Shown: in pieces, positions 44,550 to 56,903 of the stretch
Numbering within the stretch: the stretch's first letter is position 1
Layout: every line of letters starts with the position of its first letter
Assembly (NCBI RefSeq): GCF_008728515.1
Contig: NC_044981.1
Coordinates: forward strand, 2,966,538-3,030,537
DNA from: Papio anubis
Lineage: Eukaryota; Chordata; Mammalia; Primates; Cercopithecidae
Reading direction: 5' to 3'
Length of the DNA: 64,000 nt
Translations under genes and position numbers: made by a program
The notes under the pieces: model-generated
The model's database searches: none
Seen by the model: only the letters and a program-made list of their open reading frames with translations
What the model was told of the DNA's origin: nothing

Positions 44550-47500
44550 GACTCCCCCGGACTCCACTGCAGGCACTTTTCCCTTGGCTGGTCTTGATTT
44601 GTATCCTTTCCATGTAAAAAAAAATCATTACTGTAAGTATAATAGATTTCAGTTAAGTTCTGTGACTCCTTCTAGTAAATTATCAAACCTAAGGGTGATC
44701 TTGGAGATCATTGTATTTGCAATTGGTTTCAGAAGCAGCAGTGGTCTTAATGACGGTTCCCTCTGACATTACAGGTCGCCAAAACACTTCACAGTAGGTG
44801 TCAGAGGTGGGATTCACTAGCCCCACCCTGACTTGCTGAAACATGTGGTTTGAGAGGAAGAAGGAGGAAAGGGCTGGGGGTGATTAAAGGGTTGGTGGTG
44901 ATGAACCTTTGATTACTGGATGGCCACAGGGTTGCTGATGGTATGGAATTAATGCTGTGCTGCAATTAGTTGCTGGAGGCAGAAGTTACCAAAGGAATTT
45001 AGAAATAATGGCTCCGTTTCTGAGGAGATGGTACTGGATAAATAAGGAAATGAAAAGTAACAAGGAACAAACTAGTACCAGTCTCTTGGTTATTGTTATC
45101 TGTAATAACTAAAATAAAAGTGAGAGTATTGGGATGGATCCTGAGGCTGACCTAAGCTTGGATTCAGGTGGGTCCAAGCTATAGCCACTAATGTCAGTGT
45201 TACCACCAGAGGGAACAGTTAAGCAGAACAAACCAATAACTAAGATGTGAAGGAGAATGGGGGAAGCACAGAGGAGAAAGTCAAGGGACTCATCCCAGCA
45301 GGGCAGAAATCCTTCAGTGGTTATTAATGGGATGAATACAGCAGACACTGATGGAGTGAAGACAAAAGTCTTAGTGCAGCACTCTCAGAAACTGTAGGGA
45401 CTGATGGGAGCCCCTGCTTATCCCCCAGCAGTGAAGGGCTTTTATTTATTTATTTATTTTTGTTGAGACAGAGTCTTGCTGTGTCGCCCAGGCTGGAGTG
45501 CAGTGGCATGATCTTGGCTCACTGCAACCTCCGCCTCCCAGATTCAAGCGATTCTCCTGCCCCAGCCTCCCAAGTAGCTGGAATTACAGGCACATGCCAC
45601 CAGGCTCGGCTAAGTTTTGTATTTTTAGTAGAGACGGGGTTTCACCATGTTGACCAGGCTGGTCTTGAACTCCTGACCTCAGGTGATCTGCCTGTCTCAG
45701 CCTCCCAAAGTGCAGGGATTACAGGTGTGAGCCACCATGCCCGGCCATGAAGGGCTTTAAATAAATCTGCTTTATTCACTTTAAACAAACTCTGCTTCAT
45801 AGTTTGGAGGAATTTTAAAAGCCAGGAAGCAAGGATGACAATGAGAAACCTGATTCTGAATCCCTGAGACAGTGGTCCCGCAATCTAATCAGGATGAAGA
45901 CTGACAAGAGGGCCTGAGTCCCTTGGCCCCATCTTCAGCTGGGGAACTGAGGGTGTACGCATGCATGTGGGTAAATGGTCAGCAGGTGGAGGAGAGACAT
46001 TTCTAGGACTCCTTGACACAGGAGGCCCATGCACTGTAATTCCAAAACCCGTTGGAGTTCTAAGGGGCTATAGTTAGATTGAGAGGATATGGGAATGAAA
46101 TATTGAAGAAATTAAGTGAAAGTTTGGATGAAATTTGCAATGTCTGAACGGACTTTATGTGAAGTGGTGGTATCTCCTTTACCTGAGTTCATTAAGCAGA
46201 TGGATATTGAGTCTGACTGGGGAATGCTTCCCTCACCTAGTATTATAAAACATTAAGCATGTAAATCTGCCCTTCAGCCAATATTGGTTGAACGATGCCA
46301 AAAACAGGAATGAAGAAAATTACCTGAGCCCATGCAGGTTGTTAATTTTACTAGAGTGATGATGGAGACAGATTATCTGTGCAATGTGCCTGTGTGGAGG
46401 GCAGGCTGGAACTTATGGCGGTAGTCTCTGAGAGCCATCCAGTGATGACCACTGGGATTTCTGGACTAGGAAAATTCCGTTCAAAAGGCAATTAGTTACT
46501 AGCCTTCTACTGGACATTAATTGAAACTGCCTTATGACTGAAGGACATAAACTGATCTTAAAACCTGAAATATTCGGAATGTCTTGGACAGTGTCAGAGA
46601 AACACTCTAATGGAGAAAAACAGTGCTCAGAAAAGCTCCATAATAAAATGGAATTGGTTTATAGAGGATCATGGTACCAGGGGAATGCGAGGAGGAGACA
46701 CTTGCGAGCAGGGAGCCTCTTCTCCGCTAGCATTGGCTTTGGAACCACCCGAGGAGCTGCTGGGCCCTACAACCAGTTGAGTGTTACCTAAAAACAACTT
46801 TTCTTGATCAGCAAAGAGCTACTTGGTTTATGGATGGCAGTTCCAACGTGAGCAGACAGCATCCTGTTTGGAAGGCGCCATTCTGATTGAACAAGGTACA
46901 AACAAATCAGGTCAGCGGGCTGAGATGCATGCTGTTTGCCTCTATGTTGGAGTTTTTGCCGACTCATGGGCAGTAGCCAGTGGCCTGACCATAGACTAAG
47001 CCAGATGGCAATGGAAAGCTGGCCTCTTAAAGGGATGCCCATATGGGGCACAGCCCTGTGGAAATCACTATGAGAATTTGAGGGCTACATTGAAGTAGGA
47101 CATGTCAGCGCCCATCAGAATGCCCTTCCAGGATGAGAAAGTGGTTGGAATTGGCAAGTGGGCATCCTGTGCACTTGCTTGGGCGGCCACCTGGGTTCAT
47201 GGAATGAGTGGATGGGGGTAGTGGGGATGCTGTGGTGTAGACATGGCTGAATCCAGACACATTCCTCTTGTGCTCTCTGAGGCACACAATAGCAGCTGCT
47301 TAGTCAGCCAGCAAGAGAAGTAGAGACTGCAGATGGCAATGGGGCAGATTCTCCAGGGTAAGGCCCTGCCCAGAGCTGCCAGGTTGGTCTGATGCTGATG
47401 GCCCCTGGGGTCTACAAACGTGTCCTGACAGGAATAGGCACCTGCTCTGGACTGGGTGTTGACCAGTGGTAGATGCAGATGTTCAAAATACTATGCAAGG

Positions 47501-47560
47501 ACTGGAATTGAAAATATTGCCCCAATTTAGACCACTGAATCACACTGAAACTGCATTTGC
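44550..47560 (+). mobile_element. Degenerate ERVL-like endogenous retrovirus (LTR end, primer-binding site, pol remnant)
   Basis: An LTR-like 3' end (about 44550-44780) is followed by ggtgtcagaggtgggattc at 44797-44815, which is complementary to the 3' end of tRNA-Leu, the primer type of ERVL. Downstream frames from about 46480 to 47250 resemble retroviral pol, including an RNase H-like start at about 46824 (FMDGSS) and a downstream HVSAHQ motif. The frames are broken by several stops and shifts, and an Alu is inserted at 45439-45746. No gag or env was recognised. It is an old, inactive remnant. Confidence 0.65.
45439..45746 (-). mobile_element. Alu inside the ERVL remnant
   Basis: Full element with a (TTTA)n tail. 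Confidence 0.92.
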
Positions 47561-48105
47561 AAAATTATGACAGTAAGAGAAATCTGACATAGCTGACTCT
47601 GTCTGGCTTCTAACCTCTAAGCTGTCCTTGTTCATTCCTGGGCATAGGCTGAGCTAACCTAGAGAGGAATTTAGTTCATAGGTTAACCTTAAGGCAAGCT
47701 TGGTAATAGCCCTTTCCAAAACTACACCCTCCTTGTCCTAGGATCAAATTACTTTTTTAACACTAATGAAAGGCCACAGATTAAGATTGGGAAGGGGTCC
47801 GAACTCTGCTAAGATACAGGCATAGTGAAACAATAACTAGAAATTGTTCTACAGGGCATAAGAGTCATAACCTCTCCAGTTGCTCCTGTGGTTAACATCA
47901 CTATTGTCAAACCCAAGACTGATGTTCAAAACTCCGCATCCTGATGAACCAGCTGGCACCATCCGGAATGGGAAACTGGCTCAACTAGTTTTATGATCCC
48001 ACACAGGAACTCAAGAACAGCAGGAAGACAGCTTCAGCCCCCTGTGATTTTATCCTCAACCCAACCAATCAGCATTCCCCGTTCTTTGATCCGGAATCCC
48101 TGGTC
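47560..48105. mobile_element. LTR-like sequence downstream of the ERVL remnant
   Basis: Unique-looking, moderately GC sequence with the character of an ERV LTR, ending in the odd CpG-rich patch at 48105-48180. The family could not be fixed and it does not match the upstream LTR by eye. Confidence 0.4.
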
Positions 48106-48182
48106 TGATCTCGAGATTGATCTCGCCGCGGATGATCCCGATTTGATCCCGCGGCGCGCGCGCGCGCGCGGCAGGAAAGCGC
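48105..48182. repeat. CpG-rich patch with alternating (GC)n
   Basis: Contains repeated gatctcg/gatcccg units and 17 alternating G/C bases at 48154-48170, in otherwise CpG-poor DNA. Confidence 0.85.
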
Positions 48183-48205
48183 GGTGAAAGCTTTTCCTTC
48201 TTTCT

Positions 48206-48500
48206 TTCTTCTTTCGATGGAGTCTTGCTCCTTGCTGAGCCAGCTGGAGTGCGGCACGATCTTGGCCTTCACTGCAACCTCTTCTGCTTCCCCGGGTTCA
48301 AGCTGAGCCCTCCTGGCCTCAGCCTCCTTGAGTAACTGATTATATGCATCCGCCACCATGCCCGGCTAACTTTTTCTATTTTGTAGTAGATGACTTCACC
48401 ATGTTGGCCAGGCTGGTCTCGAACTCCTGACCTCAGGTGACCCACCTGCCTCGGCCTCCCTAAGTGCTGGGATTACAGGCATGAGCCACTGCACCCGGCC
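48206..48500 (-). mobile_element. Alu with many small indels
   Basis: Recognisable throughout but with frequent 1-4 base indels in the first 180 bases and normal sequence after about 48390. Confidence 0.85.
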
Positions 48501-49071
48501 GTTAAACTTTTTCTATTGCAAAAAATCTGCTATTCTCAGTGCATTGGCTTTTCTGGTCAGAAGGCAGGATGAACCGATCAGGCAATTACGTTTCTTTGGA
48601 ATACACTTTCACCCTCAGAATAAAAGTTTGATAGAGAAGTGGAACAGGCAGATGAAACATGTGTTGTCTGAAACAGGGTGATAAAGGCAGGAAGGGCTGT
48701 GGCTTACACGCCTTCATGTGCACACTCCACAAGAGGGACCCAAGGGAGTGCACGCTGGACGCAGTCCTCAACTTTCCTGTGGGATCTGGGGAGGCAGGGA
48801 TGGGGGGATGCTACTGTGACCACACAGTTCTTCCCTATGTCACTTCACCTTCCGTTTTTCCTACCTGATACAGCAGCTCCAGGATCATGGCAGCAGTGGT
48901 AGGTGCCAGAAGGAGGGATGGTCCCTAAGCAAGAAGCTAGAACCAGGCCTTTAAAGCTTGTGTCAGAAATCCTGGGGGCCTGATGGTGTGGGCTGGGCCT
49001 TCACCCTGTCTGGTAAAATTGGGGTTAGCGGTGAATGCAGCTGTGTCACCTGGTTGTTGGGAGAGGTCACT

Positions 49072-49077
<6 letters not shown>

Positions 49078-49102
<25 letters not shown>

Positions 49103-49377
49103 GAGACGGAGTCTCGCTCTGTAGCCCAGGCTGGAGTGCAGTGGCTGGATCTCAGCTCACTGCAAGCTCCGCCTCCCGGGTTCACGCCATTCTCCTGCCT
49201 CAGCCTCCCGAGTAGCTGGGACTACAGGCGCCCGCCACCTCGCCCGGCTAGTATTTCTTAGTAGAGACGGGGTTTCACCATGTTATCCAGGATGGTCTGG
49301 ATCTCCTGACCTCGTGATCCACCCGTCTCGGCCTCCCAAAGTGCTGGGATTACAGGCTTGAGCCACCGCGCCCGGCC
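49078..49377 (-). mobile_element. Young AluY, Old World monkey subtype
   Basis: Nearly perfect element with gccacctcgcccggctagta and the ending ggcttgagccaccgcgcc. Target duplication ctcactagttct. Confidence 0.92.
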
Positions 49378-49688
49378 GAGCTCACTAGTTCTGTGCCTGT
49401 GTGCCCCTATCCTATATGAGTGGGAGCGGACTGAGGAGGAAGTCCCTGCTTCACCATGCTTGCTTCTGGCGGTCTATCCCGGCATAGTGGCCCAACCTAA
49501 CGTCCTTTCCAAAGACGGAAACGCTGGTAAAAATACAGTGATAAATAGAGAGAAGGGGAAAGGCAGCTAAGAGCAGAGGGATGAATAAATGGTTTACGCC
49601 ATGAGGGAGATCCGATATTTACATTGGCGCTTCAAGAAAGACTCCGAGCGAGAGACGATATTGTCTCTTTTATTTTGTCTGTTTGTTT

Positions 49689-49979
49689 TGGTTTTTTTAG
49701 ACAGAGTTTCACTCTTGTTGCCCAGGCTGGAGTGCAATGGTGTGATCTCGGGTCACTGTAACCTCTGCCTCCTGGATTCAAGCAATTCTCCTGCCTCAGC
49801 CTCTCAGGTAGCTGGGATTACAGGCATGCACCACCATGCCTGGCTAAGTTTTGTATTATTAGTAGAGACGGGGTTTTACCATGTTGACCAGACTGGTCTC
49901 GAACTCCTGACCTTGGGTGATCCACCCACCTTGGCCTCCCAAAACGCTGGAATTATAGGTGTGAGTCACTGCTACTGGC
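49689..49979 (-). mobile_element. Alu
   Basis: Full reverse-strand element. Confidence 0.9.
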
Positions 49980-50113
49980 CAATACTGTCTCTTACCACAG
50001 TTATATACCTGATGCCTGAAAAGGTGGAGCTATGGATTGCTGAGACTGCCTGTGCCTTTGGAACCTGACCGTGTGAATGAAAGTCTGCAAACCTGAGTGT
50101 TAGCGCTCGGGAA

Positions 50114-50192
50114 ACATTTTGGTCATATGATATAATGATTGATGGTCATATGACTGATGATTGATGGACATTTTGGTCATACGATATGATGA
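50114..50192. repeat. 54-base tandem repeat, 1.5 copies
   Basis: acattttggtcatatgatat recurs 54 bases later as acattttggtcatacgatat. The first unit itself contains two tcatatga...gattgatgg subunits. Confidence 0.85.
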
Positions 50193-50819
50193 AACTAGAG
50201 TAATTGATAATGACTAAGTAGGACTCTGGTAACATGATGATGTCTTTTGGCTTTTATTTTTCAGGTTACCATACTGTGATGTGATGTAACACTGGCCTTA
50301 TTACCAATAAGAGTCAACTACCTTATATAAACAAGTCTTAGAATAATGCTGATAGTGACGATCAAATATATTGAGAGACTGAGTTAAAACCTCTTCAGGT
50401 TGTAATAAAATGACTGGCCTGAGGAAGCACTGAGTTTAACTGACCATTACCTAATTTCTATGCTAAATAACTCAGTATAAATTTATCAGAAGGTACAAAT
50501 AACAGCAGATCAAGGGAGGAAAATAGTAATCAAATTATTAACAGTATAAAAATATGAAAACGTATGTAATGGCTTTATAGGACAGATGAGTTGCCCACTA
50601 TTGCTCTATCTGTCTAATAAACACTACACTAACTATAGATGCCGAAACAAAGACGATGGTTTTGCTGTATAAGAAAGTCTTGGCCAAATGCCAGAGGGTA
50701 GCTTATGTAGTGAAAAGTTGATTTTGCCCAAAGAGAGGTCCAGCCTTTGCCCTTGGCTCCTGGGAGGTGATCTCTAAGCCCCTGGAATGTCCTGACTAAC
50801 TGGAGTGTCTTTGCTTTGC

Positions 50820-51330
50820 GGGGTTTAGCCACCAGACAGTCTAACAGTGTGATTCATGACACACGCTTTGTGCCACATGGTATCAGTTCCAATATCCCAG
50901 GGACTGGAGATGAAAGGTATGAGCCCTGCCTCCAAGAGGGGCTGGGCAGTAAAGGCCAGTCATGTGGGCAGTGTGTGGTCAAGTCTGGATAAAAACTCTG
51001 GACCCCAAAGGCTCAGGTGGGCTTTCCTGGTTGGTGATGCTCTGGGCACGTTGTCACACATCAATGCCAGTGAGGGCAGAGTTAACAGTGTGCAGGATTC
51101 CACCGGGAAAGGACAACCCGAACCTTTGCATTTGGGCCCCTGTTGGTCTCCACCTCATGTGTCTCCTCCATTGGTTGATTTTAAGCTGTATTCTATTCTC
51201 CATAATAAACCATAGCTGTGAGTACAGCAGCATTCAGTGAGTTCTGGGAGTCCTTCTAGCAAACTGTTGAAGCTGAGGTTGGTTTGGCGAACCCTCCAAA
51301 CTTGTACTTGATGTCAGAAATGAGGGCAAT
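50820..51330 (+). mobile_element. Second ERVL/MaLR-type LTR with adjoining tRNA-Leu-like primer site
   Basis: The segment 51180-51310 (aataaacc, then ttctgggagtccttctagca) matches the LTR end at about 44600-44700. It is followed by gatgtcagaaatgaggg, again resembling a tRNA-Leu primer site. It is the same family as the 44550 element and in the same orientation. Confidence 0.6.
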
Positions 51331-51965
51331 CTTCTATGTGGACACTGTGTGTCCTCTAAAGCTTCATAAAGTGCCCTAACTTGCTTGGAAAATTAAGGGA
51401 AAGCTTACGTATTGAGTGCCGAAAACCCCAGCTTTCCACTCAGCTCTTACGGTGCTGGCAGCCAGGAGTAAGGAGCAGGACACTGGTGTGCTCTACTCTG
51501 GGGAATGTGATCAGCTCAAGAAAGAGCTAATGATAATGACTAGATCAGTTAGTGTTTGCTGTGTAACAAACCACTCCAAAATTTGGGGTTAAGATGAAGC
51601 CTTTGTTAATCACAGCTTTGCAGTTTGGCTGAGCAGTTTCTCTGCTCTGGGCCAGTTCATTTGGGCCTTTGTGTTCTAGGATAGCCTCACTGTCTTGTCC
51701 AGTGGTTGGCTTGATGTTAGCTGGAACAACAGCCATGTGTCTTCCATCATCTATCAGGATAATCTAGGCTTTTGTGGTGGCAGAAAGGTCCCCAGCTGCT
51801 AATGTTCCATCTGCCAAAACAAATCATGCGGTCAAACATAGGCTGAAGAGACAGAGAAACAGGCTCCAGTTCTTGACTGACAGAGTGGCAGAGTCACCTT
51901 TCAAAGGTGTAGGCATCAGTCAGCATTCTCCAGAAACAGAACTAACAGAGCCTGACATCATAAGG

Positions 51966-52186
51966 CAGACCAGTTTGGCCAACATGGTGAAACCCTGTCT
52001 CTACTAAAAATACAAAAATAAGTCGGTTGTGGTAGCATGCACCTGTAGTCCCAGCTACTCGGGAGACTGAGGCAGGAGAATTGCTTGAACCTGGGAGGAG
52101 GAGGTTGCAGTGAGCCAAGACCATGCCATTGCACTGCAGCCTGGGCAACAGAGAGACTCCATCTCAAAAAAAAAAAAAAAAAAAAA
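51966..52186 (+). mobile_element. 5'-truncated Alu
   Basis: Starts at ccagtttggccaacatggtg and ends with an A-tail. Confidence 0.88.
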
Positions 52187-52498
52187 GAAAAGATAGGAAC
52201 CCAAACAAGCAAACAGTAAAAATGGAAACATAGAGGAAATTATGTAGGAGGAAGAAAACATCTTTGAAAACCTCGTGAATTTCCTCAGATAAGAGATGAT
52301 AGAGAATTAATGAAATAAGACTAGGAAGATGTAAAAAAATAAAATTTGGAGAATAAGGAAACGTTCTTGAGAACTATATAAAAACACAAGTGAACACATG
52401 GAGACCTTGGAAAATAGGTCAAGTGAGCCTCCTAGAAAGTGCAGTAAGAAGAGTAGGAGATGGAAAACAGGAAAGAACTGATAAGAAAATGAGGACTG

Positions 52499-52790
52499 GC
52501 CAGGTGCAGTGGCTCACACCTGTAATCCCAGCACTTTGGGAGGTCAAGGCGGGTGGATCACATGAGGTCAGGAGTTCGAGACCAGCCTGACCAATATGGT
52601 GAAACCCCATTTCTACTAAAAATACAAAAAACTTAGCCAGGCATGGTGGCACACACCTGTAATCCCCACTACTTGGGAGGCTGAGGCACGAGAATGCTTG
52701 AACATGGGAGGCGGAGGTTACAGTGAGCCGAGATCGTGGCACTGCAATCCAGCCTGGGAGACAGAGCAAGACTCCATCAAAGGAATGAAA
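52499..52790 (+). mobile_element. Alu with purine-rich tail
   Basis: Full element followed by a GA/GAAA microsatellite. Confidence 0.92.
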
Positions 52791-52850
52791 GAAAGCAAGA
52801 GAGAGAGAGAGAGAAAGAAAGAAAGAAAGAAAAGAAGGAAAGAAAATGAG
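52791..52850. repeat. GA/GAAA microsatellite
   Basis: Purine-rich expansion of the Alu tail before it. Confidence 0.9.
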
Positions 52851-52912
52851 GACTGGGCTGGAGGTCCAACATCGGATAGATAGGAATTCCATAGGAATAA
52901 TTTTTCTCTCTC

Positions 52913-53208
52913 TCTTTTTTTTTTTTTGAGACGGAGTCTTGCTCTGTTGCCCAGGCTGGAGTGCAGTGGCCGGATCTCAGCTCACTGCAAGCTCCGCCTC
53001 CCGGGTTCACGCCATTCTCCTGCCTTAGCTTCCGGAGTAGCTGGGACTACAGGCGCCCGCCACGTCGCCCGGCTAGATTTTTGTATTTTTTAGTAGAGAC
53101 GGGGTTTCACTGTGTTAGCCAGGATGGTCTTGATCTCCTGACCTCGTGATCCGCCCGTCTCGGCCTCCCAAAGTGCTGGGATTACAGGCTTAAGCCACCG
53201 CGCCCAGC
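52913..53208 (-). mobile_element. Young AluY, Old World monkey subtype
   Basis: Low-divergence element followed at once by another Alu. Confidence 0.92.
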
Positions 53209-53220
53209 CCTCTCTCTCTC

Positions 53221-53528
53221 TTTTTTAAACAGAGTTTTGGCTCTTGTCGCCCAGGCTGGAGCTTAATGGCGCAATCTCGGCTCACTGCAACCTCTGCCTC
53301 CTGGGTTCAAGCAATTCTCCTGAGCCTCAGCCTCCCGAGTAGCTGGGATGACAGGCTCCCACCATCATGCCTGGCTAATTTTTTTTTTTTTTTTTTTTTT
53401 GTATTTTTAGTAGAGACGGGGTTTAATCGTGTTGGCTAGGTTGGTTTCCAAATCCTGACCTCAGGTGATTCGCCTGCCTTGGCCTTCCAAAGTGCTGGGA
53501 TTACAGGCATGAGCCACCACAACCGGCC
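53221..53528 (-). mobile_element. Alu
   Basis: Full element with an internal poly(T) expansion near 53380-53400. Confidence 0.9.
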
Positions 53529-54521
53529 GAGAATAATTTTTAAAAATGAGAAACATGATCATGTATCAAGAAAAATGACCAAAGAACATGAGTTTCCAGA
53601 TACAATTCTATATGATGAAGTGCATCACCTTCTTATAATCTGCACATATGATGTAGTAACTTTGAAATGAATTGTCTCAGGGTGGTTCCTGGGGAAACAG
53701 ACTCAGAAGGAGATTTGCATGTGAAGCATGTCAGAGAATGACAAATGGAGGACTGGGGACGCCAGGAGTCAGGTGGTGCATTCCCAGGAAATGTCTTGGT
53801 CTGTCCTAAGTGTCTCTGGAGCTCAAACGACCCTCAGAGATGCCCCAAACTGAGGCAAGGGAACTAAACCTTTGCACTATCCCCCACTGCCCAGCACTTG
53901 CACTAAGCCGTCCCTGAGGAGGGGCTGCGACTGTGGGTGGGCTGCTCTCTTTAGCTGAAGACGACTGTAAGAGAGGGGCTCTGAGGGCCAGCAGTGGCCC
54001 CAACTCCCAGCAGCTGGGAGAATATGAAGGGGGAGTCTGTGGTCCACGTAACATCTGCTTTGTTAAACCGGAAGCTTCTAGTTCTGACTTCTTTGAAGTC
54101 TTTAATGCTCACTTGGTCAACAACCTCTAGTTATACTGCTGACTCTCACCACGGTCGGCTTGCAGACAGCGTGTACTTGGGGCTCCTTGTGCCATGCAGC
54201 AAAAGCCGGATCGGGGAGCTCAGCGCCGAGGCCATCAGTGGCCACAGTCACCCAGCACTGTCTGTGGGGGGAGTGTGACGTCTCTCCAGTTCAGGGGTAG
54301 GAGGGTGACATTAAAAGGCCTATTGTTGCTGCACAAGTCGGTAACATGGATTTCATCAGCGATTATGCAGGCATTTTGCTATTGCTAGATCTGACTCCCA
54401 CAGCCATCTCTCATTTGAGTCTCAACTCCAGCAGAGAAAAAGGGGTCCTTGTTATGAGGTCTCTCAACCCTTACTGTGTGGCTGTGCTTGTTCAAAGAAC
54501 ATCCAGACTATTACATTTAAC

Positions 54522-54820
54522 TTTTTTTTTTTGAGATGGAGTCTCATTCTGTGGCCCAGGCTAGAGCCAGTGCCAAGGCTCACTGCAAGTTCTGCCGCCC
54601 GAGTTCATGCCATTCTCCTGCCTCAGCCTCCCGAGTAGCTGGGACTACAGGCGCCCGCCACCATGCCTGGCTAATTTCTTTTTTTTTTTTTTTTGTATTT
54701 TTAGTAGACATGGGGTTTTGCCTTGTTAGCCAGGATGGTCTCGATCTCCTGACCTTGTGATCTGCCTGCCTCGGCCTCCCAAAGTGCTGGGATTACAGGT
54801 GTGAGCCACCATGCCCAGCC
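54522..54820 (-). mobile_element. Alu
   Basis: Full element with an internal poly(T) run. Confidence 0.9.
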
Positions 54821-55131
54821 TATGTTAAAAAATTTTTAAGCTTACCAAAGTGACGAATTAGAAGTATTTGTATCTTAAATGACTTTTCAATTTACAAAAG
54901 ATTGGTCATCTAGCACCATATAAGGAACTTCCTTATTAAGCTTTAAATGTAATTCCAGTTACACAAATTCAATTAACTTCTCGTTCATTGCCAAAGCTGT
55001 TTCTATATCATATCTATATCCTATTTATTCAGTGGTGCCTGTGAAGTGCAGCAAGCTTGTGAGATGGGTAGAAGAGAAGGGAAAAACATCTACGTTGAAC
55101 GCCTTCTGGGTTCTACAACCAGCTATGGTGC

Positions 55132-55181
<50 letters not shown>

Positions 55182-56198
55182 GAGGTAGATATTATCTCCT
55201 GCTTACATGTGAGGAAGCTGGTTCACAGGGGTTAATAAAATGGCCTGGCATCACACAATGCCAGCAAAAAATCAGCAATCGCATCCCCTGCTGCCTGACA
55301 GCACATTTTCTGAAGTTTCACATCCAAGCTGTTTCCTAGGTAACCACCACACAGCCTCCAGGACCGTCTGCATAAATAGGGAGGAAGGGGGAATCCAGCC
55401 AGCGCCTCTCATTTCCTGCATCAACAATAGTGCAGGCCTTTGTCAGGGCGTTAATGTGGCGAAAACAGAAAGCCCCAAAGCTTGTCCGTGGGATTCTAGT
55501 TCAAATGAGATATTTCCACTCACTGAAGGGCCCAATTCATTGAGGATCTTGCTTGTCAGAGCACTGAGCCTGTTTCTATTTTTATTCACTCCCCTGCCTT
55601 TTCCTTTTCTCCCAGGTTTTTTGTTCTCACAGCAAGGAGTGAGTACTCCTCCTTGTTCACAGGAGCCTGTGCCCCTAGAGAAATGCCAGGATCTGAGCAA
55701 CCCACCCACTCCCCTGATAGGCAAAGGGCTCTGCAGAGTCCTCGCCGGTCCCCGGCCCTGGGACTGGCCAGGACAAGGCCCAGGGCCAGCATGACTCTGG
55801 GTCACATGATCTTTTCATCTTGGTGTGGCTTCTTTGCTTATTGTGCTCCGTCCTGTGATGGTCTCTGCAGACGGCCACAGAGACTTAAAGAACTTGCTCT
55901 CCTTCCCTTGTCACAACAGACAGGTCTAGGTTGAAGGACTAAGTAAGAGAGGGAAATGAGGGTCATGGCAGCCCACTCTCTTACCACCTTTAACAATTTG
56001 ATCTCCATCCAACTGAGGCATTTCCTCTATACTTTTCTGAGAAGCTGAAAGGCACTTTGCTTTTGTGAGTAGCTCTCTTCTGAAATAAATATTAATGACA
56101 TTCAAGCTCGTGGGTGTTGCTGAAAGCCATTTGGCTCGGCAATATTATGTGCAAAGAACAGGTTGGAAATGTCGGTGGCCAGTCATATTATGTATGGT
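54821..56198. other. Intergenic, nothing recognised
   Basis: Unique sequence with one CA repeat. The ORFs at 55240-55805 occur on both strands and look compositional. Confidence 0.5.
55133..55179. repeat. (CA)n microsatellite
   Basis: About 20 CA units. Confidence 0.95.
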
Positions 56199-56583
56199 TG
56201 CATTAGTCCATTCTGGGCTTGCTGTAAATAACTACCTGAGACTGGGTGATTTACGAAGAAAAGAGGTTTAATTGACTTACAGTTCCGAAGGCTGTACAGG
56301 AAGCATGGCTGGGGAGGCCTCGGGAAACTTACAATCATGGCAGAAAGCAAAGGGGAAGCAGGCATGTCTCACGTGGTGGGAGAAGGAGGAAGAGCGCGAA
56401 GGGGGAGGTGGTACACACTTTCAGACAACCAGATCTCATGAGAACTCACTCGCTAACACAAGAACAGCAAGGGGGAAATCCACCTCCATGATCCAGTCAC
56501 CTCCCACCAGGCCCCTCCTCCAACACTGAGGATTACAATTCAACAGGAGATTTGGGCAGGGACACAAATCCAAGCCATCTCAA
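56199..56583 (-). mobile_element. MST/THE1-type MaLR solo LTR
   Basis: The sequence runs from attagtccattctgggc through acctgagactgggtgattta, tggctggggaggcctcggga and agatctcatgagaactcact to gatttgggcagggacac. This is the familiar reverse strand of an MST-type LTR, close to full length. Confidence 0.88.
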
Positions 56584-56750
56584 TGATTAACATCTTCACT
56601 TGCCATTTCAAATATCCACGGTCAGCTGCAGCATGGCATAGGTCGCCTTCAAGAGGCAGCAGACTAGCTGTGGTGCTGACCCACAGGGATACGGAAGGGA
56701 AGACACAGGTATTCACTGGGAAGGAATTGGATCCAGCGGTTTGAGCTGGT

Positions 56751-56903
56751 GGGTGAAGGCAGCAGGCTCCATCTCTGGACATGATGGTGCACCAAGTCAC
56801 ACTATTAGTTCTGGATGGGGCAGGCTATGGGTGAAGGCAGCAGGCTCCATCTCTGGACATGACAGTGCACCAAGTCACACTATTAGTTCTGGATGGGGCA
56901 GGC
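56751..56903. repeat. 78-base tandem duplication
   Basis: Units at 56751-56828 and 56829-56903, each starting gggtgaaggcagcaggctcc. They differ at only two or three bases, so the duplication is recent. Confidence 0.95.

Noticed and set aside
50114..50192. CRISPR-like repeat array
   Set aside because: Only 1.5 units, no spacers, and the genome is a primate.
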